Origin: Oceanisphaera litoralis
GTDB lineage: Bacteria; Pseudomonadota; Gammaproteobacteria; Enterobacterales; Aeromonadaceae
Assembly: GCF_016907015.1 (NCBI RefSeq)
Contig: NZ_JAFBBE010000011.1
Span: 1 to 64,000 of the forward strand
DNA length: 64,000 nt
Direction: 5' to 3'
The position numbers and the translations under genes are program-made. This document shows, piece after piece, positions 1 through 9,139 of this stretch (positions are counted from its first letter, which is position 1; the number at the start of each line of letters is the position of its first letter). A model generated the notes under the pieces. It saw only the letters and a list, made by a program, of their open reading frames with translations. It did not search any database and was not told the DNA's origin.

Positions 1-116
1 CTCTAGCTCCTTATAAGACCATTCCATAATCTGGCCCACCATATTTCTGTATATAAATACAGTGTAGACACAGTTAACTCATACATAGCCAATCCGATTG
101 GTATAACCTTTAACCT
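1..116. other. Intergenic, downstream of benE
   Basis: No gene is seen. An imperfect palindrome (CTGTAT at 47-52, ATACAG at 57-62) lies here, and a heptamer repeat AACCTTT starts at 105 and runs into the benE stop codon. No U-tract terminator is visible for benE within the window. Confidence 0.5.
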
Positions 117-124
117 TTAACCTT
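105..124. repeat. Heptamer tandem repeat over the benE stop codon
   Basis: AACCTTT occurs at 105-111 and 112-118, with a partial third copy (AACCTT) at 119-124. The TAA stop of benE (complement of 117-119) lies inside the repeat, so the last codons of benE are part of it. Confidence 0.7.
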
Positions 125-1337
125 CCCGGTTCCTGTTCAACACCGCCAGCCACCGAGCCTTGCCGGTGATATCGACGCTTTGGGTCAGCACCAGATGCAC
201 CCCATAGCCGATCACCACGCCCCACAGCGCCGATGACAGTCCGTACAAGGACAGGCCCGAGGCGGTCACGATAAAGGTAATCACCGAGGCCTCGCGTTCG
301 CGGGCATTGTCCAGGGCGGTCAACAGGTTGCCGGTAATGGCGCCAAGCAGGGCCAGGCCCGCCAATACGGCGACAAAGGCCGAGGGCAGGGAGGTAAACA
401 GGCTGACAATGGTGCCGGCGAACAGGCCGCCCACCAAATAGAAAACGCCGTTGAAGACGCCGGCAACATAGCGACGCTCGGGCTTTTCATGGGCGTCTTT
501 GCTGGCGCAGATAGCGGCGGTAATGGCGGCCACGACGATGCTGATACCGCCGAACAGGGCCATGGGCAGCGACACCAGACTGGTCACCCCGAGCACCGGT
601 TTGGCGCTGACTGGGTAGCCGCCGTTATGCAACACCGCCATACCCGGCAGGAACTGCCCGGTCAGGCTAACCAGCACCAGCGGCAGGGCCAGGCTGAGGG
701 TGGAGGACAGGGTCCATTCCGGGCTGATGAATTGGGGCGTGGCGAGCTCCCAGCGAATACCGGAAAGGGACGCACCTTCAAACCACACGGCCAGCATAAT
801 TCCGACGACCAGCAGCAGGACCAGGGTGTACTTGGGCCACATTCGGCGAAAAAACACATAGGCAATGAGCATGCCGATGGCCAGGGCCGGCGAGGTTTCC
901 ATGGCGGTAAAGGCCCCCACGCCGAACTGAAACAGAATACCGGCCATCATGCCGGCGGCCACGCCCTTGGGAATGAGGCGAACCACGGTATCGAACAGAC
1001 CGGAAACCCCAATCAACAGCGTAATGGCGGCCGCCGTCACATAGGCGCCAATCGCTTCGTTGAGTGACAAGTCGGGAAACAGGGTGACCAGCAGGGCAGT
1101 GCCGGGTGCCGACCAGGCGGTTACTATGGGTGCCTTGAGCCAGAACGACAGCAATATGCCGGAGATGGCTGCACCGATAGAGATGGCCCACACCCAGGAG
1201 GTCATCATCTGTTCCGAGATCCCGGCACTGGCGCCGGCCTGAAAAAAGATGGCAAGTGGCCCGGCGTAGGACACCAGCACGGCAAGAAAGCCGGCGGCAA
1301 CGGCAGGTAATGACAAGTCACGCAGAAAAGACGACAT
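117..1337 (-). CDS. benE: BenE-family benzoate/H+ symporter
   Basis: Inner-membrane carrier predicted to import benzoate with protons. The 406-residue protein is almost entirely hydrophobic with about 11-12 membrane spans, and its length and glycine/alanine-rich helices fit the BenE family. The ATG is preceded by GGAG at good spacing. It is the last gene of the minus-strand cat-ben run, behind benK but separated from it by a strong terminator at 1368-1396, so it is probably made at a lower level or from its own promoter. It duplicates the uptake role of BenK; pairing an MFS and a BenE carrier is common in benzoate clusters. The substrate is inferred from family and context. Confidence 0.88.
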   Translation of the reverse strand: MSSFLRDLSLPAVAAGFLAVLVSYAGPLAIFFQAGASAGISEQMMTSWVWAISIGAAISGILLSFWLKAPIVTAWSAPGTALLVTLFPDLSLNEAIGAYVTAAAITLLIGVSGLFDTVVRLIPKGVAAGMMAGILFQFGVGAFTAMETSPALAIGMLIAYVFFRRMWPKYTLVLLLVVGIMLAVWFEGASLSGIRWELATPQFISPEWTLSSTLSLALPLVLVSLTGQFLPGMAVLHNGGYPVSAKPVLGVTSLVSLPMALFGGISIVVAAITAAICASKDAHEKPERRYVAGVFNGVFYLVGGLFAGTIVSLFTSLPSAFVAVLAGLALLGAITGNLLTALDNAREREASVITFIVTASGLSLYGLSSALWGVVIGYGVHLVLTQSVDITGKARWLAVLNRNREG

Positions 1338-1367
1338 AATTCAGCTCCTCGGAATAAGGGTGAACAA

Positions 1368-1396
1368 TAAAAAAAGCCCCGGCACAGACCGGGGCT
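1368..1396 (-). terminator. Terminator between benK and benE
   Basis: On the minus strand, an 8-bp perfect GC stem (AGCCCCGG at 1375-1382 pairing with 1389-1396, 6-nt loop) is followed by seven U. It ends benK messages and limits read-through into benE. Confidence 0.85.
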
Positions 1397-1416
1397 GTTT
1401 AGTCATTGGCCGGCAA

Positions 1417-2760
1417 TCAGCTGTCGGCGGCCACTTTGGTGCCATCGGTTGCCTGGTTGGCGACAGCCTGGCGGCGACCCACCAGGGCGATGGCGACGGT
1501 CGCGATGGCGCCGGGCACGGCCAAAGCCAGGAAGTTCATCTGGTGTGGCAATGCCAGGGCCAGCAGGGTACCGCCCAGCATGGGGCCCAGGATGGCGCCG
1601 TTACGGCCGATGCCCGATGCCCAGCCGAGGGCGGTGGAGCGAATGTTGGCCGGGTAGAACTGGGCCACATAGGCATACAGCAGGATCTGGGAGCCAATGG
1701 TGGTGGCGCCGGCCACGGCCATCAGGCTGTACAGCAGCCACATCGGATGCGGATAACCGAGCGACACCAGGGAGGCGGACGCCAGCAGAAAGAAGCTCAC
1801 CAGCACAGAGCGCAGCGAGAAGCGATCGGCCAGCCAGCCGCCGCCCACGGCACCGATGATGGCACCGATGTTCAGCACCATCAGGAACATCAGGCTGGAG
1901 CCCAGCTCGTAACCGGCCGCGGACATCAGTTTCGGCAGCCAGGAGCCCAGCGCATACACCATCAGCAGGCAGCAGAAGAAGGCGGTCCAGAACATCAGGG
2001 TGCTCAGGGTGCGACCACCGCGGAACAGCTCCAGTACCGGCGCCTTCTGCACGTTGGCAGGGGGAACGACCAGCTCATCCTTGTCGGTGATCTGCTGAGC
2101 CGGATCAACCTGTTGCAGCAGGCCGCGGGCTTCTTCCCGGCGGTTCTGCGCCATCAGGAAGGCGACCGATTCGGGCAGGTATTTTATCATCAGCGGCAGC
2201 AGCAGCATGGGGACCGCAGCCAGATAGAACATGATTTCCCAGCCGTAGTTGGGCACTATCCAGATCCCCAGGCCGGCCGACATCATGCCGCCCACGGCGT
2301 AACCGCTGAACATCAGCGCCACCAAGGTGCTGCGGCTTTTCTTCGGGGAGTATTCGCTCATCAAGGACACCACATTGGGCATAACGCCACCGATGCCCAG
2401 GCCGGCGATAAAGCGCAAGATGCCGAATTGCCAGGGATTGGTGACCAGGCCGTTGATGACGGTGGTGACGCTGAACAGCATCACGCAGATAAGAATGGTT
2501 TTCTTGCGTCCGAGCCGGTCCGACAGCATGCCGAATCCCATGGCGCCGAACATCATGCCGAACAGGGCACTGCTGCCGAGCAGGCCGGCCACATAGGGGT
2601 TGAGGGCCCACTGGTCCATCAGCAACGGCAGTACCACGCCGTAGATAACCAGGTCGTAGCCGTCGAAAATAATAATGAGGGAACACCAGAACAGCACCTT
2701 CCAGTGGAAGGGGGTGAAGCTGGCATTGTCTATGGTCTGGTTTACATCTATCTGTCTCAT
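1417..2760 (-). CDS. benK: Aromatic acid:H+ symporter (MFS), benzoate uptake
   Basis: Major facilitator carrier of the aromatic acid:H+ symporter family, predicted to import benzoate. The 447 residues form 12 membrane spans. The family signature FDGYD is at 32-36 in helix 1, and the MFS loop motif DRLGRKK is at 81-87 with a second, weaker copy (GWLADRF) in the second half. An ATG with an upstream GGAG sets the start. The gene lies between benD and benE with a strong terminator on each side (2819-2851 and 1368-1396), so it may be transcribed partly on its own. PcaK-type 4-hydroxybenzoate transport is a possible alternative, but context favours benzoate. Confidence 0.88.
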   Translation of the reverse strand: MRQIDVNQTIDNASFTPFHWKVLFWCSLIIIFDGYDLVIYGVVLPLLMDQWALNPYVAGLLGSSALFGMMFGAMGFGMLSDRLGRKKTILICVMLFSVTTVINGLVTNPWQFGILRFIAGLGIGGVMPNVVSLMSEYSPKKSRSTLVALMFSGYAVGGMMSAGLGIWIVPNYGWEIMFYLAAVPMLLLPLMIKYLPESVAFLMAQNRREEARGLLQQVDPAQQITDKDELVVPPANVQKAPVLELFRGGRTLSTLMFWTAFFCCLLMVYALGSWLPKLMSAAGYELGSSLMFLMVLNIGAIIGAVGGGWLADRFSLRSVLVSFFLLASASLVSLGYPHPMWLLYSLMAVAGATTIGSQILLYAYVAQFYPANIRSTALGWASGIGRNGAILGPMLGGTLLALALPHQMNFLALAVPGAIATVAIALVGRRQAVANQATDGTKVAADS

Positions 2761-2818
2761 CCGGTATTACTCCGTATTCTTTCCTTAACCCAGGAGTGGG
2801 GATTGGCCCCTGAGGGCC

Positions 2819-2851
2819 AAAAAAAAGGCTGCCCATCCTCGGGCAGCCTTT
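2819..2851 (-). terminator. Terminator between benD and benK
   Basis: An 11-bp perfect stem (2824-2834 with 2841-2851, 6-nt loop) is followed on the minus strand by eight U. This is a textbook intrinsic terminator that closes catBCA-benABCD before benK. Confidence 0.9.
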
Positions 2852-2859
2852 ACTGCTTG

Positions 2860-3639
2860 TCAGCCCAAGTCGCCGCCGGCGACCGGGAGAATGGTGCCGG
2901 TGATGTAGCTGGCATCCTCTGATGCGAGGAACAAAATGGCCCCCGCCTGTTCGTCCAGGGTGCCGTAGCGATGCATCAGGCTGGTGGCCTTGGTTTGATC
3001 AACCAGCGTCTGGTACCACTGCTGCTCCCGCTCGCCCTGCGCTTCGGTATTGCGCGGGGTCAACCGGGGCGGCGCCTCGGTGCCGCCCGGGGCGGTGGCG
3101 TTAACCCGGATACCCAGCTCGGCATACTCGAACGCCAGGGCCACGGTAAGGGCATTCACGCCGCCCTTGGCCGCCGCGTAGGGTACACGCATCAGGCCGC
3201 GGGTCGCCACGGAAGACACATTGACGATGACGCCACCTTCACGTTTCAGCAGGTGCGGCAACACGGCCCGGCAGCACCAGAGGGTGGGAAACAGCGACCG
3301 CTGCACCTCTTTCTGGATCTGCTCCGGGCTGTAGTGTTCGTAGGGCTGCGCCCAGATGGTGCCGCCTACGTTGTTGACCAGAATGTCGATACCACCAAAA
3401 TGCTCGGCGGCCCGGGTCATCACGCTGTCAGCGCCGTCCCAGGTTTCCAGGTTGGCCTGCACCGCGATGGCCTCGACCCCCTGCCGGTTCAGGTCCGCCA
3501 CCAGCTCGTGCACGTAATCGGCCAGGTCAACCAGTACCAGGCGTGCACCTTCTTCCGCCGCCCGTTCGGCCACCCGCCGCCCGATCCCCTGGGCGGCACC
3601 GGTGATCACCATGACCTTGTCGGTGAAACGCGGCTTCAT
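2860..3639 (-). CDS. benD: 1,6-dihydroxycyclohexa-2,4-diene-1-carboxylate dehydrogenase
   Basis: Short-chain dehydrogenase that oxidises and decarboxylates the benzoate cis-diol to catechol with NAD+. The Rossmann motif TGAAQGIG is at 13-20, catalytic Ser142/143 is in NVSS, and Tyr154 and Lys158 are in YAAAK. The length of 259 matches BenD. The start codon overlaps the benC stop by 4 bp (ATGA), which indicates translational coupling. It is the last gene before the 2819-2851 terminator. The general SDR fold could serve other diols, but its place behind benABC makes the assignment firm. Confidence 0.95.
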   Translation of the reverse strand: MKPRFTDKVMVITGAAQGIGRRVAERAAEEGARLVLVDLADYVHELVADLNRQGVEAIAVQANLETWDGADSVMTRAAEHFGGIDILVNNVGGTIWAQPYEHYSPEQIQKEVQRSLFPTLWCCRAVLPHLLKREGGVIVNVSSVATRGLMRVPYAAAKGGVNALTVALAFEYAELGIRVNATAPGGTEAPPRLTPRNTEAQGEREQQWYQTLVDQTKATSLMHRYGTLDEQAGAILFLASEDASYITGTILPVAGGDLG

Positions 3640-4658
3640 GCTACCGCCTCTGCGGAGACGCTGGGGCTGAACTTCTCGTAATGGAACGAGGTGGGTTCAA
3701 TGCCCTGAGCACGGAAGTAGCCCAGTACCGCATCCACCATGGGGGGCGGACCGCACAGGTAGACGTCCACTTCGCCATGATTGATGGGGGCGTCTTCCAT
3801 ATGGTTGGTCACATAGCCCTTGAGCGGGTGAGCACTGTCGGCGCTGGCAACCACTGTCTTGAAGCTGAAATTCTCAACCTCGGCGGCGAATTGCTCCAGC
3901 GCCTGGACACACACCAGATCGTCGTCGTTGGTGACCCCGTAGAGCAGGTGGGTCGGCTGGTCGGTGCCTTCGGCCTTGAGGTGCTCCAGCATGGCCATGA
4001 AGGGTGCCAGGCCGGTACCGCCGGCCAGCATCAGCACGGGGCGGGCGACCGGACGCAGGTAGAACACGCCCATGGGACCGGTCAGGGTCAGCTTGTCGCC
4101 GGCCTTGCACTGACCGACCAGATAACTGCTCATCAGGCCGCCCGGCACATTGCGGATCAGGAAGCTCAGTTCCCGGCTGCCGGGCTTGGAGCTGAACGAA
4201 TAAGCGCGAACTTCCTTGGTGCCCGGCACCTGGATGTTCACGTACTGGCCCGGCAGAAAGGCAATATCGTCGTCTGCGGTCAGTTTCAGTTCGATGGCGG
4301 TCGGAGAAATCAGGTTGACTTCGACCACTGTGCCGGTGAGGCTGGCGATGCCGGTCTTGCACAGGGTGGAGGCGGCGGGGATCTCCACCACACAGTCGCT
4401 GGACGGTACCATCTGGCAGGTGAGGATCTTGCCTTCGGCCGCTTCTTCGTCGGTCAGCGCCTCGTCGATGTACTCGTCGCCCAGCTCGAACTGGCCCTGG
4501 TGGCAACTGCCCTTGCAGGTGCCACACACGCCATCAGAGCAGTCCATCGGCAGGTTGATCTGGTTGCGGTAGGCCGCATCCAGTACGGTTTCCCCTTCAT
4601 TACAGCTGATGAAGCGGGTAACGCCGTCTTCAAAATTGAGCGCGATGTTGTAACTCAT
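3636..4658 (-). CDS. benC: Benzoate 1,2-dioxygenase reductase
   Basis: Electron-transfer component that passes electrons from NADH through FAD and a [2Fe-2S] centre to BenAB. Plant-type ferredoxin cysteines are at 40, 45, 48 and 81 (C-x4-C-x2-C-x32-C). The FAD motif RAYSFSS and the nucleotide-binding GGTGLAP follow in the reductase half. I chose the ATG at 4658 (340 aa, MSYNIAL) over an upstream in-frame start because GGGGAG sits just ahead of it and family members begin this way. It follows benB by a short gap and overlaps benD. Confidence 0.95.
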   Translation of the reverse strand: MSYNIALNFEDGVTRFISCNEGETVLDAAYRNQINLPMDCSDGVCGTCKGSCHQGQFELGDEYIDEALTDEEAAEGKILTCQMVPSSDCVVEIPAASTLCKTGIASLTGTVVEVNLISPTAIELKLTADDDIAFLPGQYVNIQVPGTKEVRAYSFSSKPGSRELSFLIRNVPGGLMSSYLVGQCKAGDKLTLTGPMGVFYLRPVARPVLMLAGGTGLAPFMAMLEHLKAEGTDQPTHLLYGVTNDDDLVCVQALEQFAAEVENFSFKTVVASADSAHPLKGYVTNHMEDAPINHGEVDVYLCGPPPMVDAVLGYFRAQGIEPTSFHYEKFSPSVSAEAVA

Positions 4659-4676
4659 TTTCTTTCTCCCCACCAA

Positions 4677-5162
4677 TTACAGGTGATAGATATCAATCAC
4701 TTGATTGATGTAATCGTTATTCAGAACTACCTTCTTCTCGGTGATCAGGGGCTGTTCGCCGCCGATATCCAGGGTATAGAAGGAGGTACCGAAAAAGGTT
4801 TCGGTCTTGTGGTAGCGATGGCTGTTGGTCTGCCAGTTGAAGCGCAGTTTCACCTCGTTGCCTTCCCGGGACAGGATCTCCAGGTTGCTGGTCAGGTGAG
4901 TGGTGCGCGGCTCCGGCATGGAGCTGGCACCGGAACGTTCGGTCTTGATCCGATACACCCGATCTTCCAGGCCATCACGATTCGGATAATAAATCAGTGA
5001 AATCTCGGTCAGGGGGTTCTCGGTCAGCTGGTCTTCGTCGTCCCATGCCGGCATCCAGTACACTACGTTTTCGCTGTAGCACTTGAGCCACTCGTCCCAC
5101 TGACGGTCGTCCAGCAGGCGGGCTTCACGGTAGATAAACGCCTGAATTTGTTCAAAGTTCAT
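4677..5162 (-). CDS. benB: Benzoate 1,2-dioxygenase small (beta) subunit
   Basis: Structural beta subunit of the ring-hydroxylating dioxygenase; it has no metal site of its own. The 161-residue protein starts at MNFEQI, where the ATG overlaps the benA stop by 4 bp, so upstream in-frame methionines inside benA are not used. The tryptophan- and tyrosine-rich sequence (YWMPAWDDE) and the C-terminal DIYHL are typical of the family. It should assemble with BenA as an alpha3beta3 hexamer. Confidence 0.95.
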   Translation of the reverse strand: MNFEQIQAFIYREARLLDDRQWDEWLKCYSENVVYWMPAWDDEDQLTENPLTEISLIYYPNRDGLEDRVYRIKTERSGASSMPEPRTTHLTSNLEILSREGNEVKLRFNWQTNSHRYHKTETFFGTSFYTLDIGGEQPLITEKKVVLNNDYINQVIDIYHL

Positions 5163-6535
5163 TCGGAGTCCTCCATGGAAGTGATGGAAATCAGCTGGGC
5201 GCGCTCGGCTTCGACCGCCTGCAGCATTTCTTTGACCCAATGCTGGTGATGGGTCACGTACAGGCCTTCGTCTTCCGGCTTGGTACCGCTGAGAATCGGC
5301 TTGAGGTCGATGGCCTTGGCACCGGCATCCGGACCTTCAATCCAGTGGGCAGCGCCACGGCTCATGTCGTTCCACTTCAGGCCGCTTGCCGAATAACCTT
5401 CCTGGCAGGCACGGAACTCTTCCAGATCGTCCGGCGTACCCATGCCGCTGACGTTGAAGAAGTCTTCGTACTGGCGCAGACGCTTGGTCCGTTCGGCAGC
5501 CGGCTCGTTCTTGGGTGCCCAGCAATAGATGGTGATTTCGGTCTTGTTGACGGAAATCGGGCGCAGCACCCGGATCTGGGTGGAGAACTGATCCATCAGG
5601 TAGACGTTGGGGTACAGGCACAGGTTCTTGGTGGTGTTGACGATGGCATCGGCACGGGCCTCGCCCACTTTTTCCTGCAGCTGTTCGAGTTGGCTGTAAA
5701 CCGGACGTACCTCCGGATTGGTCAGTCGGGTCCACAGCATCATGTGGCCATGCTCGAAGCCATAGAAGCCGCCCTCGTTGGACCAGCTCTTGGCATCCAC
5801 CGCCTCGGTGCCGCCCTTGTCGTAGTTGCGCTGGCCCATGGTGGACAGGTAGTTCCAGTGCACTGTGCCCACGTGGTAGCCATCGGCGCCGTTTTCGGCG
5901 GTCAGCTTCCAGTTGCCTTCGTAGGTATAGGTAGAGCTGCCGCGCAGGATTTCGATACCGTCTTCGGCCTGATCGACGATGTTGTCGATGATCTTGGTGG
6001 TTTCACCCAGATACTCGGTCAGCGGCAGTACGTCCGCATTGAGGCTGCCGAACAGGAAGCCGCGGTAAGACTCGAACTTCGGCAGGCGCTTCAGATCGTG
6101 GGAACCGTCGGTGTTGAAGCTCTCCGGGTAGCCGCCCTTCTTCTGATCGCGGGCTTTCAGCAGCTTGCCGTCGTTCTTGAAGGTCCAGCCGTGGAAGGGG
6201 CAGGTGAAGGAGGTCTTGTTGCCCTGCTTCTTGCGGCACAGGGTGGCGCCACGGTGAGAACAGGTGTTCAGCAACGCCTGCAGCTCGCCTTCCTTGGAGC
6301 GGGTAACCACTACCGGCTGGCGACCAATGGTTGCGGTGTAGTAGTCACCGGGATTTTCCAGCTGGCTTTCGTGGGCCAGGTACACCCAGTTGCCTTCGAA
6401 GATGTGTTTCATCTCCAGGTCGAACAGTTCCTGATCGTTGAAGACGCCACGGTCACAGCGATAGTGGCCGGTGGCCGGGTCGGCTTCTACTGCGCCCCGG
6501 ATCTTCTTTTCGAGTCGGTCGAGTTGGCGAGTCAT
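5159..6535 (-). CDS. benA: Benzoate 1,2-dioxygenase large (alpha) subunit
   Basis: Catalytic subunit that adds O2 to benzoate, giving the 1,2-cis-diol carboxylate. Rieske [2Fe-2S] ligands are Cys92, His94, Cys112 and His115. Mononuclear-iron ligands are His221 and His226, with bridging Asp218 (DGYHVGTVH) and the third carboxylate ligand near Asp369/370. The length of 458 is normal for BenA. GGAG precedes the ATG. The 120-bp gap to catA holds a large hairpin (6586-6614) but no clear U-tract, so benA is probably cotranscribed with catBCA. The p-cumate and anthranilate families are alternatives; the benD/benK/cat context favours benzoate. Confidence 0.95.
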   Translation of the reverse strand: MTRQLDRLEKKIRGAVEADPATGHYRCDRGVFNDQELFDLEMKHIFEGNWVYLAHESQLENPGDYYTATIGRQPVVVTRSKEGELQALLNTCSHRGATLCRKKQGNKTSFTCPFHGWTFKNDGKLLKARDQKKGGYPESFNTDGSHDLKRLPKFESYRGFLFGSLNADVLPLTEYLGETTKIIDNIVDQAEDGIEILRGSSTYTYEGNWKLTAENGADGYHVGTVHWNYLSTMGQRNYDKGGTEAVDAKSWSNEGGFYGFEHGHMMLWTRLTNPEVRPVYSQLEQLQEKVGEARADAIVNTTKNLCLYPNVYLMDQFSTQIRVLRPISVNKTEITIYCWAPKNEPAAERTKRLRQYEDFFNVSGMGTPDDLEEFRACQEGYSASGLKWNDMSRGAAHWIEGPDAGAKAIDLKPILSGTKPEDEGLYVTHHQHWVKEMLQAVEAERAQLISITSMEDSE

Positions 6536-6585
6536 GTTTCCTTACTCCATCTGGCGCTGTCGGCCTGTTCGGGCCTCTGTGATAC

Positions 6586-6614
6586 CCGACCGCCTGCTGG
6601 CAGCAGGCGGTCGG
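6586..6614. repeat. 14-bp perfect inverted repeat between catA and benA
   Basis: The arms 6586-6599 and 6601-6614 are exact reverse complements around a single G. Neither side has a U-tract, so it is not a standard terminator. It could act as an RNA-processing or stability hairpin that sets different levels of cat and ben mRNA, or as a protein-binding palindrome. Confidence 0.75.
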
Positions 6615-6655
6615 TCCACACACAGCGTGGTATTAAAAATTTTGTGTCCGGTCGC

Positions 6656-7585
6656 TTAGCTTTCCAGGGCGCGCAGGCGCTCGTGGCGCTGCTGGTGCTC
6701 GGGCTTGTCGGAGGCAACCAGCTGAATGTTGAATTCCACCTTGGTGAACGGCTTGTTCAGGCCGTATTGCTCGGCGGCAGCATTGTCTTCGATGCGCACG
6801 GCGTCGCAGACCAGCTCTTCGCGGGTGGCGAAGGCGAAGTCGTCGTAGGTGTATTCGTCACCGGACAGGTTGATCTGGGTGGTCAGGTGCTTGTAGCCCG
6901 GCTGGGACACAAAGTAGTGAATGTGCGCCGGACGCTGTCCGTGACGACCCAGCAGGTTCAGCAGGGCCTGGGTGGCGCCTTCGGGCGGGCAGCCGTAGCC
7001 TGACGGAATGATGCTCTGGGCGGTGTAGCGGCCTTCGGCATCAGTCATAATGGTGCGACGCAGGTTGTACTCGCTCTGGGACTTGTCGAAGTAGGAGTAG
7101 CCACCCTTGAGGTCGGCGTGCCAGATTTCAACCTTGGTGTTGGGCAGGGGCTTGCCGTCCTGATCGGTGACCACACCGGTCAGGATCATGGTTTCGCTAT
7201 CCTGGGTGCCATCGTCCATGCGGGCGAAGCCTTCGGATACCGGGGCGCCGGCCACATACAGGGGACCTTCGATGGTGCGCGGGGTACCGCCGGCCAGGCC
7301 GGCCTGCTCGTCTTCGGCATCCATGCGGATATCCAGGTACTTGTCAATACCGATGCCCGGGGCCAGCAGGGCGGCTTCGCCGTTCTTGCCCAGGTCGTTG
7401 ATGTAGTAAATGGCGCGCCAGAACTCATCGGGAGTGATGTCCAGATCTTCAACGATCTGGAACAGGTCGTGCATTACACGGTGAACGATGGTCTTGACCC
7501 GGTCGTTACCGCCTTCCTGGTTGAGTCCGGCTACCTTTTCCAGCAGTTCTTTGACTTCCTGGGTGTGCATGGTTTTTACTGACAT
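6656..7585 (-). CDS. catA: Catechol 1,2-dioxygenase
   Basis: Intradiol ring-cleavage enzyme converting catechol to cis,cis-muconate. The non-haem Fe(III) ligands are visible as Tyr163 (GGYSYFD), Tyr197 (SGYGCP), His221 and His223 (AHIHYF). The N-terminal helical dimerisation domain comes first, and the length of 309 is typical. GGAGA precedes the ATG. It lies between catC and benA in the same orientation, so ring activation and ring cleavage share one transcript. Confidence 0.96.
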   Translation of the reverse strand: MSVKTMHTQEVKELLEKVAGLNQEGGNDRVKTIVHRVMHDLFQIVEDLDITPDEFWRAIYYINDLGKNGEAALLAPGIGIDKYLDIRMDAEDEQAGLAGGTPRTIEGPLYVAGAPVSEGFARMDDGTQDSETMILTGVVTDQDGKPLPNTKVEIWHADLKGGYSYFDKSQSEYNLRRTIMTDAEGRYTAQSIIPSGYGCPPEGATQALLNLLGRHGQRPAHIHYFVSQPGYKHLTTQINLSGDEYTYDDFAFATREELVCDAVRIEDNAAAEQYGLNKPFTKVEFNIQLVASDKPEHQQRHERLRALES

Positions 7586-7638
7586 TGCTCTGTCTCCTGA
7601 CTGGTCCTGTTTTATTACTAATTATCGGAACTGAGTGA

Positions 7639-7929
7639 TTAACGATCATCCTGATGGATGGAAGACGGGTGCCGGCACAGGGGCGCGACGCTGATGTCCA
7701 TGTAGGGAAACAGCGGCAGCGCACTGATCAGATCCTGCAGTTCGGCGTTGTCGGCCACATCGAAGATGCTCACGTTGGCGTAGCTGCCGGCAACGCGCCA
7801 CAGGTGGCGCCATTTACCCTGGGCCTGCAGCTCCTGGGCGTAGGCCTTTTCCCGGGCCTTGATCTCGGCGGCCACTTCGGCCGGCATATCTTGGGGAATA
7901 TTGACCTTCATCTCGACTTTGAACAGCAT
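7639..7929 (-). CDS. catC: Muconolactone delta-isomerase
   Basis: Converts muconolactone to 3-oxoadipate enol-lactone. The 96-residue length and the start MLFKVEMKVNIP match the family closely, as does the C-terminal FPYMDISVAPLCRHPS. A GGAGAAAG ribosome site precedes the ATG. The gene is third in the pathway but lies between catB and catA, the usual catBCA order. Confidence 0.96.
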   Translation of the reverse strand: MLFKVEMKVNIPQDMPAEVAAEIKAREKAYAQELQAQGKWRHLWRVAGSYANVSIFDVADNAELQDLISALPLFPYMDISVAPLCRHPSSIHQDDR

Positions 7930-7980
7930 GTGTCTTTCTCCGTATGGTAATCGTTGCGACGGGTGCCGGGGTCCGGCGGT

Positions 7981-9099
7981 TTATTTCCGGCGATAATGAT
8001 TCAGCTTGTCTTCGTCTATCTCGACGCCCAGGCCGGGGCCGGTGGGCAGGGTCACGCCGTTGTCATGGAAGTTTAGCCGCTTGACCACGATGTCGTCCTT
8101 CATCAGCAGCGGGCCGAACATTTCGGTGCCCCAGTGAATCTTGTCGAGGGTGGACCAGGCATGCAGGGCGGCGACGCTACCGATGGTGCCTTCCAGCAGG
8201 GTGCCGCCATAGAGGCCGATACCGGCGGCGCTGGCCACATTGGCGACCTTCAATGCCTGCAGCGGGCCACCGGCCTTGGCAATTTTCAGGGCCACGGCGC
8301 CGGCAAAGCCGGCGGCGGCCAGGCTGAACATGTCGGTGGCATCGGCCACGGCTTCGTCGGCCAGAATGGGCAGATGGAACTTCTCGGACAGGCGAACCAG
8401 GGCCGCATGATCCTTCATCGGGGTCGGCTGCTCCACCAGATCGATACCGGCGGCCTGCAACTCGGCCATGCCCCGGGCGGCGGTGCTTTCATCCCAGGCC
8501 TGGTTGACATCGACCCGCACGCTGGCGCTGTCGCCGACGGCGGCCTTGATCGCCGCCACATGGCGCACGTCGTCCATCAGGGCACGGCTGCCGATCTTCA
8601 GCTTGAAATCGCAGTGGCGCTTGGCGGCGATCAGGCCTTTGGCCTCGTCGATATCCTTGGCGGTATCACCGCTGGCCAGGGTCCAGAGCACCGGAATATG
8701 CTGGTGCACGGCGCCGCCCAGCAGCTCGGACAGCGGGCGGTTCAGGCGCTTGCCCTGCAAATCCAGCAGGGCGGTCTCGATGGCGGACTTGGCCAGGCTG
8801 TTGCCCCGGGTGGCATTGTTCAGCCTTACCCGCAGGGTATTGATATTGTCAGCCGCTTGCCCCAGCAGCAGGGGCTTGAAATAGGTGTCTATGGTCAGCT
8901 TCACGCTCTCGGGGCTTTCCGGGCCGTAGGCCAGGCCGCCGATGGTGGTGGCTTCACCCAGCCCCTCCAGACCGTCGGAGTCTTTCATGCGCACGATAAC
9001 CATGGTCTGAACGCCCATGGTGGTCATGGAAAGCTTGTGGGGGCGTATGGTCGGTATGTCGACCAGAATAGCTTCGATGGACTGGATGGTAGCGGACAT
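7981..9099 (-). CDS. catB: Muconate cycloisomerase
   Basis: Enolase-superfamily enzyme that lactonises cis,cis-muconate to muconolactone with Mn2+. Catalytic lysines are in KLKIG (Lys166/Lys168), metal ligands are Asp197, Glu223 and Asp248, and the second general base is Lys272. I chose the ATG at 9099 (MSATIQ, 372 aa) because GGGAG lies just upstream; a longer frame from 9168 would run through the catM operator region. It is the first gene of the cat-ben run and is divergent from the LysR regulator. Confidence 0.95.
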   Translation of the reverse strand: MSATIQSIEAILVDIPTIRPHKLSMTTMGVQTMVIVRMKDSDGLEGLGEATTIGGLAYGPESPESVKLTIDTYFKPLLLGQAADNINTLRVRLNNATRGNSLAKSAIETALLDLQGKRLNRPLSELLGGAVHQHIPVLWTLASGDTAKDIDEAKGLIAAKRHCDFKLKIGSRALMDDVRHVAAIKAAVGDSASVRVDVNQAWDESTAARGMAELQAAGIDLVEQPTPMKDHAALVRLSEKFHLPILADEAVADATDMFSLAAAGFAGAVALKIAKAGGPLQALKVANVASAAGIGLYGGTLLEGTIGSVAALHAWSTLDKIHWGTEMFGPLLMKDDIVVKRLNFHDNGVTLPTGPGLGVEIDEDKLNHYRRK

Positions 9100-9139
9100 G
9101 TAATCTCCCGGTGCGGTATGTTTGCTTTGTTGCGCGAAG

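Noticed and set aside
1360-2922. Long plus-strand open frame (about 520 codons) opposite benK
   Set aside because: Rich in Gln, His and Gly, no ribosome site, spans two terminators and lies antisense to a clear MFS gene. It is a shadow of high-GC codon use.
5240-7003. Long plus-strand frame opposite benA and catA
   Set aside because: Both enzymes on the minus strand have intact catalytic motifs; the opposite frame has none.
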